Below, in pieces: positions 29,339-39,000 of a stretch of 64,000 nt of DNA. A program made the position numbers and the translations under genes. The stretch spans positions 62,001-126,000 of the forward strand of contig NZ_VUYQ01000003.1 in NCBI RefSeq assembly GCF_008711155.1, written 5' to 3'. Below the pieces are notes generated by a model that saw nothing but the letters and a program-made list of their open reading frames with translations, made no database searches and was not told the DNA's origin. This DNA is from Dechloromonas sp. CZR5 (GTDB lineage Bacteria > Pseudomonadota > Gammaproteobacteria > Burkholderiales > Rhodocyclaceae). Position 1 is the stretch's first letter. Each line of letters opens with the position of its first letter.

Positions 29339-30277
29339 TTGAATACGTTTCTTCAAAATCAACACGCTGCCGGGCTTGCCGACGAATTGGCAGACTGGCT
29401 GGGCGCGGACAGGTCGTCAAATTACGAATGCTTTGCGATTGTTGACATGAGCATGCTCAATGCCCAAATGCTCGCTCGCATGGAGCGACATGCCTCACCA
29501 AGCATTCAATTACTTGAAACCAGCCGCTATGCTGCATACGAAGAGCTCGGACCACGGCTGATACCCATGAAAAGGCTGCAAGCTGACAAATTGAAATGGT
29601 TTCTCGGCGCATCCGATGGAGTACCTGCATTGTCGTTCGTGGAACTTCAAGTGTCGGAAGGCTCCCCTCGACGCCAATCGCTGGTCTGGCTGGCTGAAAC
29701 AAAAACCGATGACGACGTGCATCTGTATTGCCGCTACACCGATACGCGAATTCTTCCGGCACTTCTCGACCAACTCACGGAGAATCAAACGACGACCCTG
29801 GGCAGCACCGTTCGCCGCTGGGCCTGGATCAACCGCGAAGGGAAACTGAGTCAAAAAAAATCATTCCCAACGCCCGAGGAAATCAGCGATGCCCCTGTGC
29901 CTCCCTTGTCTTTGGACAAGCGACAGTTTGCGGAAATGATGCAGGCTGCGGAGGCTGACCTGATCTTCGGCATGCTGCGCGAATCGTCACCTGAAATCAT
30001 TCCCGACACCACGCCGTCCGATATTCATCAACGCTTGTCTAATTTGCTCGATGCCGGACGAGAACGGGGTGTTGTTGACGCACCAGATCAACTCCAGTTC
30101 GTTGCAATCGCCTGGAGTTCATCGGAGACCTTTTACCAGTTGCCCTGTCTGGCGCCGAGTTGGGAAGTCATTCGCAACCGGCAAGCCCGCTTTTCCGATG
30201 TGTTGAAAACCTGGGACGACAACATTTGGGAGCAGATTGATGCCTTGAATCCTGCCGCCCATCGGGAGCACGCATGA
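29339..30277 (+). CDS. DUF4123 T6SS adaptor/chaperone (Tap/Tec type)
   Basis: A 312-residue protein of the DUF4123 type that loads a specific effector on its VgrG. The N-terminal lobe has CFAIVDMSMLNAQMLARME and YEELGPRLIPM, and the middle has VYC-like HLYCRYTDTRILPALLDQL and VRRWAWINREGKL, matching the family's RFYDPRVL-type motif. It starts at TTG 29339 with a GGGGA site just upstream; the frame is open further back inside vgrG. It sits between vgrG and the lipoprotein/Tle1 pair, so Tle1 is the likely cargo. Confidence 0.85.
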   Translation: MNTFLQNQHAAGLADELADWLGADRSSNYECFAIVDMSMLNAQMLARMERHASPSIQLLETSRYAAYEELGPRLIPMKRLQADKLKWFLGASDGVPALSFVELQVSEGSPRRQSLVWLAETKTDDDVHLYCRYTDTRILPALLDQLTENQTTTLGSTVRRWAWINREGKLSQKKSFPTPEEISDAPVPPLSLDKRQFAEMMQAAEADLIFGMLRESSPEIIPDTTPSDIHQRLSNLLDAGRERGVVDAPDQLQFVAIAWSSSETFYQLPCLAPSWEVIRNRQARFSDVLKTWDDNIWEQIDALNPAAHREHA

Positions 30278-30825
30278 AAAACCATTCCAAAACGCTGAAA
30301 CCCGCATGGCTGCGATGCCTGATCTGGATGGGGGCCATGGCCCTTGCCGCCTGCGATTCCAATTTCACGCCGCCGGACAACATGGCGGGGAGTTCGCTGT
30401 CGGCCTACAACTTCTCGGCGGAAGGCATACAGGAATATTTTGTCGATGGCGCCTGGGGTGGCGGCGTGGGAATCGGCTCGGGCGGCGGGCAGGTCTGTTG
30501 TGTCAGCATTCCCCGAAAGTGGCATGACAAGCTGCAAGTCACCGTCGAGTGGCGGCGGAGCGATTGCGGGAGAGGCGTCGATAGCGATGGTAATAGTAAG
30601 TGTGTTGGCGAACCCCGGCGGCCACAGAAATCCCTTAAAAAAACCGTTCCCATCGAACCGTATAGCGACCCCGATACGGTTCAAGTGTTCTTTCTGCCGC
30701 ACGATGAAATCAGGGTTTATGTGAGCGATATGGCTCCTTGGCACTCTGATCATCCGTCCAAACTTGGTGACGTAGGGCCACATCCATTTACTGAAGAAGA
30801 GTTTCAGAGGTTGATGAAAAAATGA
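30274..30825 (+). CDS. DUF3304-type lipoprotein, probable immunity to the Tle1 phospholipase
   Basis: A 183-residue exported lipoprotein. The signal peptide ends in the lipobox LAAC near residue 27, and the mature part has a Gly-rich segment and the VCCVSIPRKW motif seen in DUF3304 proteins. Such lipoproteins occur beside T6SS phospholipases and are presumed to neutralise them in the periplasm. It overlaps the adaptor gene upstream and the tle1-like gene downstream by 4 bases each, an arrangement typical of immunity-effector pairs. Confidence 0.8.
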   Translation: MKNHSKTLKPAWLRCLIWMGAMALAACDSNFTPPDNMAGSSLSAYNFSAEGIQEYFVDGAWGGGVGIGSGGGQVCCVSIPRKWHDKLQVTVEWRRSDCGRGVDSDGNSKCVGEPRRPQKSLKKTVPIEPYSDPDTVQVFFLPHDEIRVYVSDMAPWHSDHPSKLGDVGPHPFTEEEFQRLMKK

Positions 30826-32648
30826 TTGTTCAAACGCCACCTACCAGCTTGCCCGGACTGCGTCCCCTATCAGCCAAGGAACAAGCGCAACGCGCCGCTG
30901 CCTATGGCTGCCTGGCCGACAACAAGCAACCCACTTGCCAACAAACGATCTGGGTTGGCATGTTCTTCGATGGCACAAACAACAACAAAGAAAGGGATCA
31001 GGAAAAAGTCACTGACCCGAGTAAGCGTAGCCACTCAAATGTGGTGGTCTTGCACGATGCCTTTAAGGATGATCGGAAAAATGGCTATTTTTCCTATTAC
31101 GTCCCCGGTGTCGGTACGAAGTTTGAGAAAATTGGCGAGATGACCGAAAGCGCCGATGGAAAATCCATGGCAAAGGGAGGTGAGGCACGGCTTCATTGGG
31201 CCATGATCCAACTCTACAACGCGGTCAATTTCTCGGTTAACAAACGTGATCTGGTTCCAGGCAGCGAGGCCCTTTCCACGATCAACAACCCCGACGTTCT
31301 CAAAAACGGCTGGACTCTGTTCTCCGGCAAGCGCCGCAGCTATTTCCAGGGCTTGGAATCCCGCCTCAAACAGTCGCTGGGCAAGGACCCCAAGCCCAAA
31401 CCCGTGCTTATCAACCTCTCTGTTTTCGGTTTCTCGCGCGGCGCAGCAGAGGCCAGGGCGTATTGCAACTGGATACTCGAATGCTGCAAGAAGCAGGATG
31501 GCGGCCATACCTTTTGCGGCATTCCCATCCGCTTCCAGTTCCTTGGCCTGTTCGACACGGTGGCGTCGGTCGGGCTGGCCGATTCGTCGCCGATTGGTGG
31601 CGACGGCCTGATGGACTGGGCCGATGGCACCCTGGAAATTCCCGAGGCGGTCGAGCGCTGCGTGCATTACGTGGCGGCGCATGAAATCCGCAAATCGTTT
31701 CCGCTCTCAGCAGCGCGAAATGGCAAAAGCTACCCGGCCAATTGCCTGGAGGTGGTGTACCCCGGTTCGCATTCGGATGTCGGCGGCGGCTATGGCCCCG
31801 GTGCGCAGGGCAAGGCCGTGGGCAGCCGATCCCTGCTGGCTTCGCAGGTGCCGCTGGTGAATATGTATTTGGAGGCGAGAGCATCTGGGGTTCCGTTACT
31901 CACCGAAAAAGAGCTTGAAGGCAAGCAGCGACAGGATACTTCCGACGAGTTGCAACTAGCCCCAGAGCTTCGCACCCGTTTCCGCGAGTACGCCATCTGG
32001 TCGAAGGCTTCGGCAGCTGCCGTTGAAACGCTGATCCACAAGCACATGCGCCTGTACTGGCGCTGGCGGCTCAAGGTGGCGCCGAAATTCAAGGAACTGA
32101 ACAGCTATCAAAAGGCAGATGCGCAAGACAAAGAGGATTTGTACGCCAGCGAACTCGATTTTCAGAAAGACATGGAGCGGGCGATCAAGCGCAAACGCTG
32201 GCTGGATAGCCTACCCGCCAACGATACCCGTTCGCGTTCTCAAATGCCGTACAACATGCCGACCGAGTTGGACAAGGAGGCGCTTGAGGAGGCGCGGCTG
32301 CTGGATCAGGTGCCGCCATCGATTCATTTGTTCTTTGACGAACATATTCACGATTCCCATGCATCGTTCTACCTCGCTGGTCCGGTGACGGATTACGACA
32401 AGGAAGAAAAGGTCAAACAAGCCAAGGAAAAGCAACGTCGCGGGAAGAAGCTCAATCCGTTCGAGGAGCGGATTTTGAGACAGGACGCGCAAAAGCCGGG
32501 AAGCTTTCCGGTGATGCGCGATAGCGATGTCGGAGACATTCTCGACATGGAGGGTGCTGCGACAGGCGGGGTAGTCAAGATCATGACGTCGACCCGCCGG
32601 GAAAGCGACGGCCATGTCCGGCGGCGCGTGGTGTTTGACAAGAGCTGA
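30822..32648 (+). CDS. T6SS lipase effector, Tle1 family (DUF2235)
   Basis: A 608-residue phospholipase-type effector expected to attack membranes of rival cells. It has the DUF2235 start VGMFFDGTNNN (about 46), YYVPGVGT (about 92), the nucleophile motif GFSRGAAEAR (Ser near residue 205), LGLFDTVASVG, and VYPGSHSDVGGGYG with the catalytic His. The C-terminal third is charged and helical with no known domain. No PAAR or VgrG fusion exists, so delivery should depend on the upstream VgrG and DUF4123 protein. It is preceded by its likely immunity gene. Confidence 0.9.
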   Translation: MIVQTPPTSLPGLRPLSAKEQAQRAAAYGCLADNKQPTCQQTIWVGMFFDGTNNNKERDQEKVTDPSKRSHSNVVVLHDAFKDDRKNGYFSYYVPGVGTKFEKIGEMTESADGKSMAKGGEARLHWAMIQLYNAVNFSVNKRDLVPGSEALSTINNPDVLKNGWTLFSGKRRSYFQGLESRLKQSLGKDPKPKPVLINLSVFGFSRGAAEARAYCNWILECCKKQDGGHTFCGIPIRFQFLGLFDTVASVGLADSSPIGGDGLMDWADGTLEIPEAVERCVHYVAAHEIRKSFPLSAARNGKSYPANCLEVVYPGSHSDVGGGYGPGAQGKAVGSRSLLASQVPLVNMYLEARASGVPLLTEKELEGKQRQDTSDELQLAPELRTRFREYAIWSKASAAAVETLIHKHMRLYWRWRLKVAPKFKELNSYQKADAQDKEDLYASELDFQKDMERAIKRKRWLDSLPANDTRSRSQMPYNMPTELDKEALEEARLLDQVPPSIHLFFDEHIHDSHASFYLAGPVTDYDKEEKVKQAKEKQRRGKKLNPFEERILRQDAQKPGSFPVMRDSDVGDILDMEGAATGGVVKIMTSTRRESDGHVRRRVVFDKS

Positions 32649-32710
32649 ACGATTTGCCGCGTTGAATGGCTGCTGTGTTTGAACGGCTCGACGCTTGTCC
32701 TTGATTTGCC

Positions 32711-33718
32711 ATGGTTTTGCCAACCGATTCCATGATTTCGCAGCACCGCACATTGAAAATCAGACGTTTCCTCGCTCAACTACTTGAACCATGGCTTTTG
32801 GCGCTCAGTACCAGGGTGAGCAAGCCTTTTTGTATCGCCTTGATCGTGGAAAGCCTGGTTCTTGCCGGGGCCATTGTTTGGGTATTCAAGGCTGACGGGA
32901 GTGCGTGGGATAGCTTCATGTATTACATGTTGCTGGCGCTGACCGTGCCACTCCTGGCCTTACAGCTGATCAACCGCCTGATGCCGGACTTGAGCGAATC
33001 GATTGCCTTCAAGTACCTGGCCATTTTTGGCGTAGTCATGGTCTGGTTTTCCGGCATGTCGGGGCGGGCCATGGTGAAAGATATTTTTCACGTGGCACCG
33101 GGTGAGTTCAGTAGTGCGTTGGCTGCGGCAAGTTTTTTGGCAATGAGTGACTGGTTGGCGGCGGCTGGAATGCTAGCCTGTCTGTTGCTTGAGCTTTGGG
33201 CAATTTTCGCCGCCGCCAACTCCCGGTACCGCTATCGGAAAGCAAGGTATGCGCAGCCATGGCTACGAATGGTCGCTATCGGCTTGTTGTTTTTTGTTTC
33301 CTTTCTGACCGTGACCAGTTTGAACAAAGTTATGCCGGCAGGTGTTAGGCAAGTCATTGTGGCTCGAATCGCCTGGGACATTGATCTGTTAGCAGCCCCG
33401 AAAGACTGCTTGCCCGCAGGAAACCAGGAGCCAGAAAGCAATTGGCGTGTATTCCCGCGTACGGTGGGGGAATCGAAAACTTTGTTGGTTCGCGGGCTTG
33501 CTACGTTGCCGGAAAAACCCTTTTGGAAATACTCCGCGGAGGAGCAGGAGCTTTTCGCCACATTCGATGTGCATGAAGTCGAATGTGGCATTGACAAAGC
33601 TCCCGTCAACAATCTGGAAGCCACGCAAAACAAACATGCTCTCGCGGATCAGCATCGTAAGGCTACGGCGTATCTCTGGGGGATTTCGCCCATTGCGAGC
33701 ACGGAGATACAGCATTAG
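32711..33718 (+). CDS. Multi-pass membrane protein of unknown function at the end of the vgrG module
   Basis: A 335-residue protein with about five membrane segments (near 43-60, 74-92, 105-122, 150-175 and 195-215) and a C-terminal soluble part of about 120 residues, probably periplasmic, ending HKATAYLWGISPI. No family is recognised. ATG 32711 is used; an in-frame ATG at 32732 is possible. It follows tle1 by 62 bases in the same direction. A second immunity factor or a membrane receptor for the lipoprotein is a reasonable guess from position only. Confidence 0.65.
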   Translation: MVLPTDSMISQHRTLKIRRFLAQLLEPWLLALSTRVSKPFCIALIVESLVLAGAIVWVFKADGSAWDSFMYYMLLALTVPLLALQLINRLMPDLSESIAFKYLAIFGVVMVWFSGMSGRAMVKDIFHVAPGEFSSALAAASFLAMSDWLAAAGMLACLLLELWAIFAAANSRYRYRKARYAQPWLRMVAIGLLFFVSFLTVTSLNKVMPAGVRQVIVARIAWDIDLLAAPKDCLPAGNQEPESNWRVFPRTVGESKTLLVRGLATLPEKPFWKYSAEEQELFATFDVHEVECGIDKAPVNNLEATQNKHALADQHRKATAYLWGISPIASTEIQH

Positions 33719-33722
33719 GTGA

Positions 33723-33890
33723 AGAGATACCCGTCCGCGTGGCTTCTGTGTGAAGCATGGTGAAAGCGACTACGCCTCTTGCGAGGTCCGGTTGGTGGGC
33801 GAAAACACCTTCGGCGCCCACTGCTCCGGTAAGGCTAATGCGTACGTTACTCGAACAGGTTCAGCAGTGAGTCCAACCCACCGAAATTGA
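33723..33890 (+). pseudogene. Possible gene remnant between the vgrG module and serB
   Basis: A start-less open stretch of about 55 codons encodes a protein-like string (FCVKHGESDYASCEV, GENTFGAHCSGKANAY) that runs into the 3' end of serB on the other strand. It shares 16 identical bases (33762-33777) with vgrG codons for GESDYA. It has no start codon or ribosome site and looks like the tail of a deleted gene. A match of that length is expected about once by chance in a window this big, so the evidence is weak. Confidence 0.3.
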
Positions 33891-34686
33891 TCGCGACATC
33901 CGCCTTGGCACGAGTGGCTAGTTTGGCGTGGAAGGCGACGGAGAGGCCGGCCTGGGCCATCATCATCAGGTCGTTGGCACCGTCGCCGCAGGCGATGACC
34001 TGTTCCTTGCGCAGGCCGAGTTCGTCGGTCAGGCGTGCGATGTGATGGGCCTTGGCGGCGGCGTCGACGATGTCGCCGACGACCTTGCCGGTCAGCTTGC
34101 CGCCTGCGATTTCCAGTTCGTTCGAGGTGGCGAAGTCGAAGCCGAGTTCTATGCGCAGGCGTTCGGTGAAATAGGTGAAGCCACCGGACAGGATGGCCGT
34201 GCGCAAGCCGGCGTTTTGGCAGGCTTCGAGCAGTTCGCGGGCGCCGGGGGAGAGAAGCAGGCGTTCACCGAAAACACGGGCGAGCACACGGGCATCGAGA
34301 CCGGCGAGCAAGGCCAGGCGGCGGCGCAGGCTCTCGCGGTAATCGATCTCGCCGCGCATGGCAGCTTCCGTCACCTCGGAAACCTCGGCTTTCTTGCCGG
34401 CGAAATCGGCAAGTTCGTCGATGCACTCGATGGTGATCAGCGTCGAGTCCATGTCGAAGCAGATCAGGCCGAAATCGGAGAGTTTCTTGCCGGGCTGTGC
34501 GAAGGCCCAGTCCAGCTTTTCGGCTTCGATCAGCGGGATGAGCGCATCGAATTCAGCGGTCCGGCTGGCATTCTTCAGGCAGACAACTTGTGGCGGGCGC
34601 GGTTCGACAGCGGATGCGCCGGTAGCGGATACGATACGTTCGAGCAGGAAGGTGGGCAGGGCTCCGCCCTGGATGATCAGGTTCAT
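33847..34686 (-). CDS. serB: Phosphoserine phosphatase SerB
   Basis: A 279-residue HAD-superfamily phosphatase for the last step of serine synthesis. It has an N-terminal small domain (about 1-70) then DMDSTLI (nucleophile and acid Asp), the AILSGGFTYF motif, a Lys at KAHH, and GDGANDLMMMAQAG. The start ATG 34686 (MNLIIQGG) gives the usual length; a longer frame to 34860 lies over the next gene. It is the last gene of a minus-strand run with cdd1-like, aroG and mfd. Confidence 0.95.
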   Translation of the reverse strand: MNLIIQGGALPTFLLERIVSATGASAVEPRPPQVVCLKNASRTAEFDALIPLIEAEKLDWAFAQPGKKLSDFGLICFDMDSTLITIECIDELADFAGKKAEVSEVTEAAMRGEIDYRESLRRRLALLAGLDARVLARVFGERLLLSPGARELLEACQNAGLRTAILSGGFTYFTERLRIELGFDFATSNELEIAGGKLTGKVVGDIVDAAAKAHHIARLTDELGLRKEQVIACGDGANDLMMMAQAGLSVAFHAKLATRAKADVAINFGGLDSLLNLFE

Positions 34687-34693
34687 TCGAATG

Positions 34694-34993
34694 TCAGTGG
34701 TCGAGTCGTTGCTGCGTGGCCGCCTTGCGTTCGGTGGTATAGGCCCACCAAGGGAGGGCTTCGCCGCCGTCCATGAAGCGGGTGATCGAGATGAAGGTGT
34801 CGAGTATGCAAGGATCTTGCCGCTGCCCGCTGACGATGCACAGATCGCTGTACAGCGCATAGGGATCGCGCCCCTTCAATTGGGCGGGGTCGTCGATGCC
34901 AAGCCGGCGCAAGTCTTCGGCCATGGCCCTGCCGATATTGGGCAAGTCGGTCAGGGCCTTGACGTGTTTGCGGACGACCTTGGCCGGGTTCAT
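34694..34993 (-). CDS. Helix-hairpin-helix protein of the Cdd1 ('pathogenicity locus') family
   Basis: A 99-residue protein with a helix-hairpin-helix-like segment (LTDLPNIGRAMAEDLRRLGI, about 14-33), followed by DPYALYSDLCIVSGQRQDPCILDTFISITRFMDGGEALPWW, the core of the Cdd1 family. Members are short and of unknown function; the fold suggests nucleic-acid binding. The ATG at 34993 is preferred over a start at 35032 that would overlap aroG. It lies 7 bases before serB. Confidence 0.8.
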   Translation of the reverse strand: MNPAKVVRKHVKALTDLPNIGRAMAEDLRRLGIDDPAQLKGRDPYALYSDLCIVSGQRQDPCILDTFISITRFMDGGEALPWWAYTTERKAATQQRLDH

Positions 34994-35006
34994 GGCTGTT
35001 TCAGGC

Positions 35007-36077
35007 TTAAGCCAGGCGTTCCGGCAGCACATCGCGCAGCAGCACGGCGGCGTCGCGGATCATCTTTTCGGTGGTTTCCCAGCCGACGCAGCCGTCGGTG
35101 ACCGAGCAGCCGTACTTGAGCTGGCTCAGGTCGGCCGGGATGGGCTGGCTGCCGGCTTCGATATTCGATTCGATCATCAGGCCGACCAGCGCCTTGTTGC
35201 CGCCGCGAATCTGGTTGACGACGTCGGACATGACCAGCGGCTGTAGTTCCGGCTTCTTGGAGCTGTTGGCGTGCGAGCAGTCGACAACGATGTTGGCTGG
35301 CAGCTTGGCCTTGACCAGGGCCTGTTCGGCGATGGAAACCGAGACGGTGTCGTAGTTGGGACGGCCATCGCCGCCGCGCAGCACGACGTGGCCGTAGCCA
35401 TTGCCCTTGGTACGGACGATGGCGACCTTGCCGGAGCCGTTGATGCCGAGGAAGGAGTGCGGGCGCGACGAGGACAGGATGGCGTTGACGGCCACGCTGA
35501 GGTCGCCGTTGGTGGCGTTCTTGAAACCAACCGGGGTGGATAGGCCGGAGGACATTTCGCGGTGGGTCTGCGACTCGGTGGTACGGGCGCCGATGGCGGT
35601 CCAGGTGATCAGGTCGCCGTAGTATTGCGGCGAGATCGGGTCGAGCGCCTCGGTGCCGGTGGGCAGGCCGAGTTCGTTGACCTGGAGCAGGAATTCGCGG
35701 GCCTTTTGCATGCCGATGTCGACGCGGAAACTGTCGTCCATGAAGGGGTCGTTGATGTAGCCCTTCCAGCCGACCGTGGTGCGCGGCTTTTCGAAATAGA
35801 CGCGCATGATGATCTGCAGCACGTCGCCGACCTCGTCGGATAAGGCTTTCAGACGGCGCGCATAGTCGAGGCCGGCCACGGGATCATGAATCGAGCAGGG
35901 GCCGACGACTACGAATACACGCGGGTCCTTGCGGTCGAGAATCTTGCGCAGCAGGTTGCGGCCGTGGGTGACGGTGTGCGTCGCCTTGTCGGAAATCGGC
36001 AGCCTGGCGTGGATTTCCTCGGGGGTGGGCATGGCGTCGAAGGCGCCTACGTTCAGGTTCTCGGTATTTTGGGTCAT
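35007..36077 (-). CDS. aroG: 3-deoxy-7-phosphoheptulonate synthase (DAHP synthase, class I)
   Basis: First enzyme of the shikimate pathway, condensing phosphoenolpyruvate and erythrose 4-phosphate. The 356-residue protein has VVVGPCSIHDP (metal Cys), MRVYFEKPRTTVGWKG, GARTTESQTHREMSSGLS and DCSHANSSK, all class I AroF/G/H motifs. Which feedback inhibitor it answers to cannot be told with confidence from sequence here. It overlaps mfd by 4 bases. Confidence 0.94.
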   Translation of the reverse strand: MTQNTENLNVGAFDAMPTPEEIHARLPISDKATHTVTHGRNLLRKILDRKDPRVFVVVGPCSIHDPVAGLDYARRLKALSDEVGDVLQIIMRVYFEKPRTTVGWKGYINDPFMDDSFRVDIGMQKAREFLLQVNELGLPTGTEALDPISPQYYGDLITWTAIGARTTESQTHREMSSGLSTPVGFKNATNGDLSVAVNAILSSSRPHSFLGINGSGKVAIVRTKGNGYGHVVLRGGDGRPNYDTVSVSIAEQALVKAKLPANIVVDCSHANSSKKPELQPLVMSDVVNQIRGGNKALVGLMIESNIEAGSQPIPADLSQLKYGCSVTDGCVGWETTEKMIRDAAVLLRDVLPERLA

Positions 36078-39000
36078 TTGCTCAGCTCGCGAATCATGTC
36101 CTTGACCGCCTGCACCTTGTCGTTCAAGGATGGGCAGTGGCGTAAGAGGGAAATTTTATCCTGTCCGGCTAATTTATAGTTTCGGTTGTTCTGGATCAAA
36201 TGAATTATCTTGATCGGCTCGATTGGCGGGTTTTTCGCGAACTCGGGGCCGAACTGCAGCGTGATCTGGTCGGTTGCCGCATCGAGCTTCTGGATCAGCA
36301 GCGGCTTTACCAACAAACGCAGACGATGCGTGGCCAGCAGCGACTGGCCTTGCAGCGGCAATTCGCCGAAGCGGTCGATCAGCTCTTCCTGCATGGCGTC
36401 GATCTCTTCCGCCGTTTCGCAATTGGCCAGGCGCTTGTACAGCGTCAGGCGCTCGTGCACGTCGGGGCAGTAGGCGTCGGGCAGCAGGGCTGGCGTACGC
36501 AGGTTGATTTCGCTGCTAACGCCGAGCGGCTGCGTCAGATCGATATTGGCCAGGTTCTTGCCCTGCTTGAGGTGGGCCACGGCACGGTTCAGCATGTCGG
36601 TGAAGACGTTGAAGCCGACTTCCTGCATGTCGCCGGCCTGGTTTTCGCCGAGCACCTCGCCGGCACCGCGAATCTCCAGGTCGTGCATGGCCAGGAAGAA
36701 GCCGGAGCCGAGCTCTTCCGACATCTGGATCGCTTCCAGGCGCTGCTTGGCCTGCTTGGTCATCGCCTTTTCGTCCTGCACCAGCAGGTAGGCATAAGCC
36801 TGGTGGTGCGAACGGCCGACGCGGCCGCGCAACTGGTGCAGCTGGGCGAGGCCGAACTTCTCCGAGCGGTTGATCAGGATGGTGTTGGCGTGCGGGTTGT
36901 CGATGCCGGTCTCGATGATGGTCGTGCACAGCAGCAGGTTGGCGCGCTGGCTGGTGAAGTCGCGCATTACGCGCTCCAGCTCGCGTTCGTTCATCTGGCC
37001 ATGGCCAATGACGATGCGCGCTTCGGGAACCAGCTTTTCCAGTTTCTCCCGCATGTTTTCGATGGTGTCGACCTCGTTGTGCAGGAAATACACCTGGCCG
37101 CCGCGCTTCAGTTCGCGCAGCACGGCTTCGCGGATGATGCCGTCGGAGAATTTCGAGACGAAGGTCTTGATCGCCAGGCGCTTCTGCGGCGCGGTGGCAA
37201 TCACCGAGAAGTCGCGCAGGCCTTCCATCGACATGGCCAGCGTGCGCGGGATCGGCGTCGCGGTCAGGGTCAGCACATCCACCTCGGCGCGCATAGCCTT
37301 CAGCGTTTCCTTCTGGCGCACGCCGAAACGGTGCTCCTCGTCGATGATGACGAGGCCCAGGCGGTCGAACTTCACCTCCTTGCCGATCAGCTTGTGCGTG
37401 CCGATGATGATGTCGATCTTGCCTTCGGCCAGCTCCTTCAAGGCCTGTGCCGATTCCTTGGCGGTCTTGAAGCGGGAGATTTCCGCCACTTTCACCGGCC
37501 AGTCGGCAAAGCGGTCGACGAAGGTCTGGTAATGCTGTTCGCACAGCAGCGTGGTCGGGCACAGCACGGCCACCTGCTTGCCACCGGCCACGGCGCAGAA
37601 GGCGGCGCGCAGCGCCACCTCGGTCTTGCCGAAGCCGACATCGCCGCAGACCAGGCGGTCCATCGGCTTGCCCGACTTCATGTCTTCGATCACGGCGGCG
37701 ATGGCGGCGGCCTGGTCGGCCGTTTCCTCGAAGCCGAAGCCGTCGGCAAAGGCCTCGTAGTCGTTTTCCTCAAAGGCGAAGGCATGGCCCTGGCGGGCGG
37801 CGCGGGCGGCGTAGAGCGCCAGCAGTTCGGCTGCGGTGTCGCGCGCCTGCTCGGCTGCCTTGCGCTTGGCCTTTTCCCACTGGCCGGAGCCGAGCGTGTG
37901 TAGCGGCGCGGCATCCGGCTCGGCGCCGGAATAGCGCGAAATCACATGCAGCTGCGCCACCGGCACGAAGAGCTTGGCCTCGTTGGCGTAGTGCAGTTCG
38001 AGGAATTCCTGCTCGCCGGTGCCGAGGTCCATGCGCACCAGGCCCTGGTAGCGGCCGATGCCGTGGCTTTCATGCACCACCGGATCGCCGACCTTGAGCT
38101 CGGTGAGGTCCTTCAGCCAGTTGTCGAAGCTGGCCTTCCGCGCGGCTTCGCGCCGGGTGCGGCGCGGCGCACCGGCGTAAAGCTCGGTTTCGGTAATGAA
38201 GGCGATGCCCGGCAGTGCAAAGCCGGCATGCAGCGGGGCCACGCCCAGCGCGAGCGGCGTGCCGCCCGCGACAAAGCCGGCAAAGTCGGCGCTGACATCG
38301 GGCTTGACGCCGTGCTCGCCGAGCATGGCAGCCAGGGTTTCGCGCCGGCCGGCCGATTCGGCCAGCAGCAGCACGCGACCCTTGAAGCCGGCCAGGTGGT
38401 TCTTCAGCTTATGCAGCGGGTCTTCGGCCCGGCGGTCGACGGCGATGTCGGGCAGGGCGGTTGTGGCGGCGCCAGCCTTGTTTTCCAGCGTCAGCCGGCC
38501 ATAGCCCTTGGCGGCGGTGAAGAAGGCTTCGTCGGAGAGGAAAAGCTCTTCCGGCGGCAGCAGCGGGCGTGCCTTGTCGCCTTGCAGCAAGGTATAGCGC
38601 GAGCGCGTTTCCTTCCAGAAGGCGGCAATCGCCCCCGGCGCATCGCCATGGGTGACGAAAACGGCATCCTTCGGCAGGTAGTCGAAAACGGTGGCCGTTT
38701 CCTCGAAGAAGAGCGGAATGTAGTACTCGATGCCGGCGCTGGCGATGCCCTGCGACACATCCTTATAGACGCCCGACTTGGCCGGGTCGCCTTCGAAGGC
38801 CTCGCGGAACTTCTGGCGGAAGCGCGTACGGCCCTTGTCGTCCATCGGGAATTCGCGCGCCGGCAGCAGGCGCACTTCCGGCACTGGGTAGATGGTGCGC
38901 TGGGTATCGACGTCGAAGGTCTTGATGCTTTCGATCTCGTCGTCGAACAGGTCGAGCCGGTAAGGGACGGCCGAGCCCATCGGGAAGAGATCGATCAGGC

